Shown here one piece after another: positions 6,989 to 15,500 of a stretch of DNA of 51,031 bases; positions within the stretch are counted from its first letter, which is position 1, and each line of letters opens with the position of its first letter. A program made the position numbers and the translations under genes. Below the pieces are notes generated by a model. That model was not told where the DNA came from. It ran no database searches and saw nothing but the letters and a program-made list of their open reading frames with translations. The stretch is taken from NCBI GenBank assembly GCA_013215655.1, contig JABSOX010000037.1, positions 1-51,031 of the forward strand, given 5' to 3'. This DNA is from Colwellia sp. (GTDB lineage: Bacteria > Pseudomonadota > Gammaproteobacteria > Enterobacterales > Alteromonadaceae).

Positions 6989-7363
6989 AATGAATAAGTA
7001 GCAAAAAGAGGTGAAAATTGATCTAAAGCAATATAAAGAGAATTGGCTAAAGTTAATTTATCGGGTATAGCTAGTGGCAGTCACTTTGTATTCATAAAAT
7101 TTATAGCAACTAATTGGAGCAGATTTAGACCGTAAAAGTTACATATTTAGATAGTTCATAAACATATATTTATCCTAGGGAATAAGCTGTTCCTCTACCT
7201 TGTTTGTAGTTCTTATTCGAAAAAGTGATCAATAGTTTTCACACAGTTTGTGGTGAAGGCGACCAGAAATAAATTATTATTTGAGTCAGGGAACTTTAAT
7301 ACTTAAAGGTACTCTTACTATATGAGAGGCTTTATTTCCCTTAGTGTTTCATGTTTTTATAAT
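6989..7363. other. Intergenic stretch, no gene seen
   Basis: AT-rich sequence between the receptor remnant and the TSUP gene with no credible open reading frame. It ends in a strong plus-strand terminator-like hairpin (7364-7398) although no plus-strand gene precedes it. See the finding on a possible small RNA. Confidence 0.4.
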
Positions 7364-7398
7364 GCGTTTAACTGATTTCAGATAAACGCTTTTTTTTT
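7364..7398 (+). terminator. Rho-independent terminator without an obvious gene
   Basis: GCGTTTA (7364-7370) pairs with TAAACGC (7383-7389) across a 12-nt loop and is followed by nine T residues. The polarity is plus strand only. The TSUP gene is transcribed towards it from the other side on the minus strand and would not use the T-run. Confidence 0.6.
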
Positions 7399-7464
7399 GC
7401 CTGATGTTAAATCCTTTGCTTTATCTAGGTACGTCTACGTACATAGAAAACCCATTCTGAATAG

Positions 7465-8244
7465 TTAAATAAAACCCAACCAACCCATACTATGACTATA
7501 TTTAATTAACATACCAAAACACATTACTACCACTAACAATCTTAGGTATTTAGGGTTTATTGAAAATAAACAATGTGAACCTATCCAAGCGCCGATAACT
7601 TGTCCTAACATCATCACCAAACCAATAGCCCAAACAATTTTACCAGCAATTAAAAAGACAATCAGTGAGGCAATATTGGTGGCAAAGTTGAGTGTTTTGG
7701 CAATAGCCGTTGCATCGATAATGCCATGGCCACGTAAAGAAATTCCCGCTAGCGAAAAAAATGAGCCAGTGCCGGGACCAAAAAAACCATCATAACAACC
7801 GATAGTGGGTACCACGATATTTTGATAACGACGTTTAGATATCTTTGGTTCTTTTTGTTGGTTACTGGCTGTTGGAGAGATTAAAAAATATAGACCAATA
7901 AAGCAAATCACGATTGGGATCACATAAGTTAACATTTCTTGGTCAACAAATTGCACGGCGATAGTGCCGAATATCGCGCCAATAAATGCCAATAACATCA
8001 GTTTTTTTACTTCATGCCATTTTACTCTTTTATTTTTTAACATCATAACGCTGGCGGTTGCTGTGCCCATACTGCCTTGTAATTTATTAGTGCCTAATGC
8101 AGCTAAAGGTGGTACGCCACTTAGAATTAATGCGGGCAGTGCAATTAAGCCACCGCCACCGGCTAAGGTATCTAATAATCCTGCGACTATGGCAACAACA
8201 AATAAAATGGCTAGCAGTTCAGTAGTGACTTGTGCAAATTCCAT
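7465..8244 (-). CDS. TSUP-family permease (TauE/SafE, YfcA-like)
   Basis: A 259-residue inner-membrane protein with seven to eight hydrophobic segments. It carries the TSUP signatures GLLDTLAGGGGLIALPAL near the N-terminus and GCYDGFFGPGTGSFF in the middle, closest in pattern to E. coli YfcA. The family exports or takes up sulfite, organosulfonates or other small anions; the substrate of YfcA-type proteins is unclear. The ATG at 8244 is preferred to that at 8250 because AGAGAGA lies six bases before it. It stands alone between the TonB remnant and the S41 gene. Confidence 0.85.
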   Translation of the reverse strand: MEFAQVTTELLAILFVVAIVAGLLDTLAGGGGLIALPALILSGVPPLAALGTNKLQGSMGTATASVMMLKNKRVKWHEVKKLMLLAFIGAIFGTIAVQFVDQEMLTYVIPIVICFIGLYFLISPTASNQQKEPKISKRRYQNIVVPTIGCYDGFFGPGTGSFFSLAGISLRGHGIIDATAIAKTLNFATNIASLIVFLIAGKIVWAIGLVMMLGQVIGAWIGSHCLFSINPKYLRLLVVVMCFGMLIKYSHSMGWLGFI

Positions 8245-8276
8245 TAACATTCTCTCTAGTTAGAATTGTATTTAAA

Positions 8277-8309
8277 CGATTATTAGGCAAAATCATTGAC
8301 TAATAATCG
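8277..8309. repeat. Inverted repeat between S41 and TSUP genes
   Basis: CGATTATTAG (8277-8286) and CTAATAATCG (8300-8309) form a perfect 10-bp stem with a 13-nt loop. It lies downstream of the S41 gene and upstream of the TSUP gene, both on the minus strand, and could be a terminator or attenuator. No clear T-run follows. Confidence 0.5.
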
Positions 8310-8324
8310 TGGGGGAAAATTTTA

Positions 8325-9686
8325 TTAGTCTGCTAAATTATGCTCTACAAGTAACTTCTCAATTAATTGCATTGGGTGTAACGGATCGTAGGTAATTGTT
8401 TTGTCTAAAGTGACAAGTTCAAGGTTATGGCCACCTCTGGGTCTAGTTAGCCAAAAACGAGGAACTACCGAATGTAATTTCGAATTTGTTAATGTTAAGT
8501 GCTGTGTGCCACCTGTTTGACCACTTTTACCTCCTGTTTTATCTCCCACTAGTTTTCCAAATTGATGATCTTGAATGGTATTCATAAATAATATTGACGA
8601 TGAATAAGTATAAGCGCCTGCTAATACCGAAACCTCACCAGTAAACCTTAAAGGGTTATCAATTTCTACCTGTTGTACGGAGCTAATTTCACCAGTAACT
8701 ACATCACCGGCTGTTTCGCCTTCATCTTCTCTTCCTACAAGAATCTTAACTTTATAGTTTGAGCCTGTTTTCCATGGTTTATCAGCAATATAAGGTATAA
8801 TTCCCTTTTTCCAAATATTGTCATCACCGCCACCATTTTTTCTAATATCGATTATTAAGTGAGTTATGTTTTGTTTTTTTAATTTTGTGAATGCAGACTT
8901 AAAAAAGTCAAATACTCGTGCTTCATCTTCACGCCAAGTGAATGTATCAACCGTTAACAACCCCGTATCTTTATTTACTATGCTTAATTGAAATTTAGAT
9001 TCAAAACTATCGTCGCTAAAGGATATGTCATTACTGGCTTTTACGACAATATCATGTATCTCGTGAGCACCTTTTTTGATGTCTAATTTAAATTGTTTTT
9101 GTTCACCAAAATACATCCAGTAATAAATCGCAAACCTTGTTGCCAAAACTGCTTTTCTTTGATTATCGCTATCGCCATGGGTTCGTTTTAGCAAAGGCTC
9201 TAGTATTTCTTTAATTGGTGTACCATTGATCTTGGTAATAGCATTACCAGCAAGCTTTGATAGTTTGCCATTTAACTTCTCTTTGATGAGCAGTTGCTCA
9301 TTGTCAAAAATTACTGAAAATGGAAATAATGTACCGCCTTGTTGTAGATGTTCTTGAGTGATTTCTTCTTTTTTTGACGGGGTGAGAGATACATGCCCGT
9401 CTGATATAACACTATTGAATTGCATCATATCAAACCAGAACTTACGGACGGAAATAGGCTTGTTTAAACTGTTTTTATATCGATTTACTTTACTGTGAAA
9501 TGCGTCAATATCTTTCACTGTATAGGCTAAGTCAGGATGCGTTTTGTCTATAAATTCTAACCATTGTTCAATATCACTTTTCGCTGCTTCTGGCTGTAAC
9601 ATTGAATTAAAGTGCTCAAGTGTTGTTGCATACAAATTGCCTGATGTTAGTCCCATCAGTAACATAATGATTAAGTTTCTCAACAT
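8325..9686 (-). CDS. S41-family (tail-specific/C-terminal processing) peptidase
   Basis: A 453-residue exported protein with a signal peptide (MLRNLIIMLLMGLTSGNLYA). The C-terminal half has the S41 core: LIIDIRKNGGGDDNIW, then the nucleophile region AGAYTYSSSILFMN and GDKTGGKSGQTGG with the likely catalytic lysine. The N-terminal 200 residues form a helical plus PDZ-like region (KLAGNAITKINGTPIKEIL). Such proteins cleave peptides in the periplasm; the target is unknown. It is divergent from the LysR gene with 124 bp between them, so LysR may control it. Confidence 0.85.
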   Translation of the reverse strand: MLRNLIIMLLMGLTSGNLYATTLEHFNSMLQPEAAKSDIEQWLEFIDKTHPDLAYTVKDIDAFHSKVNRYKNSLNKPISVRKFWFDMMQFNSVISDGHVSLTPSKKEEITQEHLQQGGTLFPFSVIFDNEQLLIKEKLNGKLSKLAGNAITKINGTPIKEILEPLLKRTHGDSDNQRKAVLATRFAIYYWMYFGEQKQFKLDIKKGAHEIHDIVVKASNDISFSDDSFESKFQLSIVNKDTGLLTVDTFTWREDEARVFDFFKSAFTKLKKQNITHLIIDIRKNGGGDDNIWKKGIIPYIADKPWKTGSNYKVKILVGREDEGETAGDVVTGEISSVQQVEIDNPLRFTGEVSVLAGAYTYSSSILFMNTIQDHQFGKLVGDKTGGKSGQTGGTQHLTLTNSKLHSVVPRFWLTRPRGGHNLELVTLDKTITYDPLHPMQLIEKLLVEHNLAD

Positions 9687-9810
9687 ATTTTATCCTTGTA
9701 TTTATTTTTAGTAACTTTTTAGTAGCTTCTTAGTGAGTGAAAACATTGTAGCAAAACTTTGTTTGGTCTAAAATTAACAAATACTAACTCTATGATTAGG
9801 TTCTACCTTA

Positions 9811-10731
9811 ATGATAAATAGTGATGATCTACGTTTTTTTCGAGTAATAGCAACTCATTCTTCGTTAGCTGCAACGGCGCGATCTTTGAATGTAACACCG
9901 CCAACCATTACTCAGCGCCTACAAATAATAGAAAGAAAACTACAACTAAAATTAGTTGATAGACATGCGCGCAGTATCACTTTAACGGATGAGGGTATAT
10001 TACTTGCCGAGCGAGCAAAACTCATTTTAGAAGAAATTGATGATTTGCATGAATCTATATATAGCCAACGTAACGAAGTCGCTGGTTGTTTGAAAATATT
10101 GGCACCACTCGGTTTTGGCAGTAAATATATTGCGCCGTTAGTTACACAATTTCAGCAACAACATCAAAACCTAGCGGTAGAACTTGAGTTATCAGACAAC
10201 CCTGATTGGGCGGCAGACCATTCGTGGGACATTATGATCTATATTGGCGAATTGCGTGATTCGTCTTTGCGACTTTCTGTATTAGCCCCTAATAAACGTT
10301 TTTTATGCGCGTCACCTAGTTATCTTGAAAAATATGGCGAGGTTTTAGGTGAGATTAAAGAACCTGCTGATTTACGTCATCACCATTGCATAGCACTAAG
10401 AGAGAATGCTGAGGACGTTACCATGTGGAAATTTAATATTCCTATCATTGATAAACATCAATCAATTCGTATTACGCCTAAACTTGCCAGTAATGATGGC
10501 CGTGTTATTAAGCAGTGGGCATTGGAAGGACATGGAATTATTCTACGATCTGAGTGGGATGTTGCTGCTGAATTAAAAAGTGGCGATTTAGTGCAACTAT
10601 TAAATGACTATGAATTACCGTCGGCTAATATTGTTGCACTACTCGGCACAGAACAGCGTGCACGAGCAGGCAGAACAACTAAGTTTCTTGAATTACTTAA
10701 AAATAACATTGGCGCACAGCCTTGGTATTAG
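9811..10731 (+). CDS. LysR-family transcriptional regulator
   Basis: A 306-residue LysR regulator. The N-terminal winged helix-turn-helix (DDLRFFRVIATHSSLAATAR, SLNVTPPTITQRLQIIERKL) is followed by the two-lobed periplasmic-binding-like effector domain (about 90-295; GYELPSANIV region near the end, as in the DsdC/AaeR-like group). It is divergent from the S41 peptidase gene, and LysR genes often control the divergent neighbour. It converges on pfaD, from which it is separated by a 10-bp perfect hairpin. The effector is unknown. Confidence 0.9.
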   Translation: MINSDDLRFFRVIATHSSLAATARSLNVTPPTITQRLQIIERKLQLKLVDRHARSITLTDEGILLAERAKLILEEIDDLHESIYSQRNEVAGCLKILAPLGFGSKYIAPLVTQFQQQHQNLAVELELSDNPDWAADHSWDIMIYIGELRDSSLRLSVLAPNKRFLCASPSYLEKYGEVLGEIKEPADLRHHHCIALRENAEDVTMWKFNIPIIDKHQSIRITPKLASNDGRVIKQWALEGHGIILRSEWDVAAELKSGDLVQLLNDYELPSANIVALLGTEQRARAGRTTKFLELLKNNIGAQPWY

Positions 10732-10797
10732 TAATGATAGTTGGGTTTGAATACCAGACAACAAAGCCATTTTCGCGGTTCTCGGTGTTATCTTTAT

Positions 10798-10823
10798 GTA
10801 TCCAATAACCAGCTATTGGATAC
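10798..10823. terminator. Hairpin between convergent lysR and pfaD
   Basis: GTATCCAATA (10798-10807) and TATTGGATAC (10814-10823) form a perfect 10-bp stem with loop ACCAGC. It lies in the 106-bp gap between the convergent genes and probably serves as a two-way terminator, though the T-runs are weak. Confidence 0.5.
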
Positions 10824-10837
10824 GTAAAGATGTTTTG

Positions 10838-12430
10838 TTAACAAGGAATATAACGACTAAGATCAGTACTTAAACTAACGCCTTGACGCTTCAGCTGATT
10901 AATACGTTCAAGATAAGCCGCACCTTTCAATAAATGCATCGCCACATCAACAACCTGACGCTGGGTATAGTCTGCAAGGTAAGTATCTTTAACCCAACTG
11001 TTAAAAGCCCCCATGGAAGGGCCAGCCCAAATTTGATAATCCATCTCACGGCCTTGTTCTCCGTCATTTGACCAGCGCGAAGATAGACCAAGATACCAGC
11101 GAAAAATTAATGCCATTTTACGCTTTGGACTTTTCATCGCACGAGCCAACATATCAGGATCACGCTCTTGGAAAAAGCTCGCTGTACCTGCCCAGATATC
11201 ATCTAAGCTTTGACGGAATATTTGCTTTTCGACTTTTTCACGTTCTGCCACAGGAATATCTTCAATTGAATCGTAAGATACATAAAGATCATACAATTTG
11301 TTAGCTCGCATGGCGAACATGGAGCCACGTTTTAGTACTTGAAGCTTAACGCCCATTTCAAACATATCTGCAGCAGGCGCCATAGTCACATCAGCCATTT
11401 CTATGGTTGCGAGTAGTTTGCGCGTATGTTCAGATGCACCAGCTTCTACACAAGATTGATTCACCGAACCCAATACAAGATAAGCTGCTCCCATATTAAA
11501 GCCTGCGAGGGCTGACTCAGGAGTTCCTATGCCTCCTCCAGCACCTACTCTGAGAGCTTGGGCATAGTTGTATTTCCTTTGGATTTCATCTCTTAAGGTG
11601 ATGATTGAAGGCAGTAAGGTTAGAAATGGACGGTTATCAGTATGTCCGCCTGAATCAGCTTCAGCAGTAATATCATCCGCCATGGGAACCGTCTTAGATA
11701 ACTCAACTTGTTCCTCGGTAATTTTACCTTGGGCCAAAAGTTTGTTGATTAGTTTGATCGGTGCTGGCTCCATAAAGCGACGAGCTACTTCAGTCCGAGA
11801 AATTTTTGCGATTACTTTATGTCCGATATGGGTTGTACCATCGGCATTTCTGGTTAAACCTGCCAGACGGTACCAGACGATATGCTCGGTAAGTGCTAAA
11901 TAAGCTGACGCTTCAACGGTCTTAACACCGAGTTTTAAAAAGCGTTCAACTGCACCTCTCTCCAAAGCTTCTTCCGCGGGAGCATGGATAAGGTTTACGG
12001 CATAAGGACCATCAGGCAACTCAGCTTGAATGCGCTTTATGGCGTCTTCTACGGCATCGGGTACAAGACCGGCAGCGCCGAAAGAGCATAATAAACCTGC
12101 TTTACCTAAGGCGATGACCATTTCCACAGAAGCAATACCATTGGCCATGGCGCCACCATGATATGCGTATTTTACGCCGTGATGTTTCTTATATTCATCA
12201 TCACCTAAATCTTCTGGTGTTAGAGATTGTGCGAAGGCCAAAACCTTTTCAGATCCCGATGTCGAAAGCTTATTACAAACCCCTAGATTTTTTGTATTTG
12301 CCACGTAAACAGGTTGCTCTAGATCCATCAAGGCATTTTTGATAGCAGAGTCATCAGCTAGTAAGGTACTACCCTCTACCTGCCACGACCAATCGATAGC
12401 TTTATTGTTATTAAATTCAATGCTCGACAT
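10838..12430 (-). CDS. pfaD: PUFA synthase enoyl reductase PfaD
   Basis: A 530-residue FMN-dependent TIM-barrel protein of the nitronate monooxygenase/2-nitropropane dioxygenase type, the trans-acting enoyl reductase of bacterial EPA/DHA synthases. Family features include GGAMANGIASVEMVIALGKA near the N-terminus, LRVGAGGGIGTPESALAGFN and AAYLVLGSVNQSCVEAGASE (flavin phosphate site), and a PfaD-specific C-terminal helical part. It reduces the enoyl intermediates made by the PfaC dehydratases. It is the last gene of the pfa operon, 69 bp behind pfaC. Length and order match Shewanella and Moritella loci. Confidence 0.95.
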   Translation of the reverse strand: MSSIEFNNNKAIDWSWQVEGSTLLADDSAIKNALMDLEQPVYVANTKNLGVCNKLSTSGSEKVLAFAQSLTPEDLGDDEYKKHHGVKYAYHGGAMANGIASVEMVIALGKAGLLCSFGAAGLVPDAVEDAIKRIQAELPDGPYAVNLIHAPAEEALERGAVERFLKLGVKTVEASAYLALTEHIVWYRLAGLTRNADGTTHIGHKVIAKISRTEVARRFMEPAPIKLINKLLAQGKITEEQVELSKTVPMADDITAEADSGGHTDNRPFLTLLPSIITLRDEIQRKYNYAQALRVGAGGGIGTPESALAGFNMGAAYLVLGSVNQSCVEAGASEHTRKLLATIEMADVTMAPAADMFEMGVKLQVLKRGSMFAMRANKLYDLYVSYDSIEDIPVAEREKVEKQIFRQSLDDIWAGTASFFQERDPDMLARAMKSPKRKMALIFRWYLGLSSRWSNDGEQGREMDYQIWAGPSMGAFNSWVKDTYLADYTQRQVVDVAMHLLKGAAYLERINQLKRQGVSLSTDLSRYIPC

Positions 12431-12475
12431 ATTCTTTCCTTAATTATTCTTTTAATTTTTTACTTAGACTGCTGC

Positions 12476-12511
12476 TTAAGCTTCGACTTAGGCTTCGACC
12501 TACGCTTCGAC
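12476..12511 (-). repeat. Three 12-bp tandem repeats spanning the pfaC stop codon
   Basis: On the minus strand GTCGAAGC(G/C/T)TA(G/A) is repeated three times in register. Each unit reads Val-Glu-Ala-stop, so pfaC ends with the same three codons and a stop codon three times in the same frame. Two extra stop codons therefore back up the true one. Confidence 0.85.
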
Positions 12512-15500
12512 AATGCTCAGCACAATATCTTTAATGTGATAAATTCTTAAGCCATCTTTTGATAAGTTTGCATTACCAATAATTCTAATTTCATCTTTTT
12601 CTTTGATGATTTCAGTGATGTGTACATCTAACGACATCTGTTTATTAACGGGTGTGATTTGTCCACGATATTTCCAGACAACTTCCGTTGCAGGAGCGAT
12701 AAATCGTGGGTTGGTAAAATCCTTACCGAGATTATTTTTAACTGCGTAGGTTTGCAGTAGCTCAATAATCGCTTCTACTCCAAGTGAACCAGGCATGACC
12801 GGATCTTGATGGAAATGGTAACGGAAGAACCAGTCTGTTGGGTCGATGGTGCGTTCACCATAGATATAGGCAACAGCGGCTACATCACCACCTTCACCGC
12901 CTCCTTCAACAATGGAAACCGTATCAATAAAGTTCATTTGCCCACCCGCAAGTCGATAATGAGGTTTTCCTTCGGGTGCTTTAAATAAAGCCAAGTCCTT
13001 ATTGGTTAAATCAAATACTTCGATATCTTTTTCCGGTGTCTTATTATCAACAAACCAGGCATGGGTAATTTTACCATTATCAATACCTAATTGGTTGGTC
13101 AGCGACTCGCCACTGAAATATCCGAAGACGGCTTTACCTGTGTAGAAAACGTCACCCTCTACGGATAATTCAAAGGTGAAACTCTGGATGATGGCACCAC
13201 CAGCGATACTGGTGCTAACCAGTACTGATTTATTGACGATAGTTTTGCCACGTAAATCGATTTGTTTTACCAGTTTCCCCGTGCCATCAAGATTTCTGAA
13301 GAACAGATCTTTTTCAGGGTACTTTAACGTTGTTCCCATATAGCCGGAGATAAAGCCATTCGGTTGCAGTGCTATTTCCATAATGAGGGAATAAGGCATC
13401 CAAGACGGGTGACTATTTTTTGTGAAGTACCAAGCGTCTTCAGGAACATAATATTCAGCGATACAACTAGAAGGTTTTTTCAGATCCAGTCGTGTGCCTT
13501 GCACTTCAACTACCTGAGTTACAACTTGTAACTCCCCACAAGGTGTACGTGGTGGAATACGTCCTTCATAGACATCGAAGTCAGCACCAAAACAATTTGA
13601 GATGTTGCCGGTAGCAAATTCAAACATGTGCCAAGGTGTAAAAGGCGCAGTATTAGGCGTTCTATTAGCTCCTTCAACATCAGGTGCTGAAAAATGTTTA
13701 ATCGGTGTTACCCCCTTGATTGTCGGGGCGTTCAAATCAGACTCAACCCGCATTAAAGGGCGAGTTGGATGAGCAAAAGGAAATCTTCCTGTTTCATCCA
13801 AAGTTTCTGCGACAGTAGTAAGTGCAGCAACTGGTGCGACATCAACAGTCGTTGGTGCTGATTGAGCAATATTATCTAAAACATAATCAGGTAACTGCAC
13901 CGGATAAGGTGAGTTCTCTGTTTGTTCATCGATCATGATGCACAGATTTTTGAAATCAACAACCACTTTGCCATCGAGAATAATATCAATGTTCGCTTTC
14001 AAGAAGGGCTGAGGGTGCATGCCCATCTCAGTAACTTCCATGCGGTACGTTAAGGTATTTGACTGAGGTATTACCTGACCGCGACATCTCACGGTTTGTG
14101 ATTCTCCCTTCATCGGTTGGAAACGGGCATTATTTACATTGCCGTTCATACCAAGCCACAACATAAAGAACATCGCCATTTGTCCACAACCTTCAGACAT
14201 CAGTGATCCTGCCATTACTTCATCACCCTTAAAGTGACAAGGAAAGTACCAGTGATCAGGCTCGAGATCTTTTTGACCTTCAAGTAAACCTAGACCCCAA
14301 TGTCCACCTTGGGGATCAATTTTTGTAATACGCTCAATCATCAAGAATTTTTCAGATGAGAATTTAAGCGATGGATTTCTACCACCTTGGTTGTACTCAA
14401 TGCCAAAGCAACCCGCGATATCACCATCAACCAACTTCATCATATCTTGATAGGTATATTCAGTTTGTTTGTTTTCAATTAGCGGTTTGAAAGTGCTTTT
14501 CTTCGCTTCAGCCAGCTGGGTCTTATCGGCGTCATTATGAATAACACCTTTACCGTCGGCTAATTCTTCATCAGTAAAGAAACCTGCACAACCGTTACGC
14601 ATTTCCAGCACTACCTTGCCATTTACATAGCAATCATAGTGGAAGAAGAACAATAACTGGTCGCCATTTCTAGCATAAGAATCGATGGTGATTTCGTAGC
14701 GCAAAGTCTCACCACCAAAGGCCATATCTTCTTTGAAAGTTAATTCACAATCCAGTAGTCGATAAATTCGCTCACTCTTCGCTTGGAAATCAATACCAAT
14801 ATAGGAAATCAACATCAAGTCACATTGACCTGATTCTACTGCCACTGACCAAGGAATTTGTCCATCGATTAAGAAGGGTGCATCGGTGGGAACATCATAT
14901 TCCGTCGCCATAGTTGATTTTTTGTATTCATTGATCTTGGCATCAAGATCCGTAACTCGTGTTACTAATAAATAATCGGTAGTCGGCAGTCTTACACGAC
15001 GGGCGTAATTGTCGATAATGGCATATTCGTCACCAAATACTTTGGCTATATCACCTTCTGCAAACTCAACTAAATCAGCTTGGTTGTAAATAATGTTGGT
15101 CGGTTGATTGTATCGTTCAATTAAATTTAAAGCAGGGTAATCATGACCAACAGGCCCTTTGATTTTAAATCCTGAAGCCGTATCGGCAACAACGACTGCT
15201 TGCTTGCTAACCACGTTCAACTCTGGGGTTGATGATCCTGCATGCAGCTCAGCTTGCATGCTAATCATTTGCGATATCTGTTGTTGGGCAACTTGCCGGG
15301 ATTTTAAAAAGGCTTGATGAGTTGCTGTTTGTTGATAAATTTCTTTACTGACTGAATTTTTCACGGGTGTTCCTACTGCGGTACGAGTGAGGATAATGGG
15401 TTTGTGTTGCGCTTTAATCGGTGACAAATTTATTGCTGGTCCGGCAGCCGTTGTTATGAGTTTTTTAGGTGACAAGTTGCTCATATCAATAGGTCGAGAC

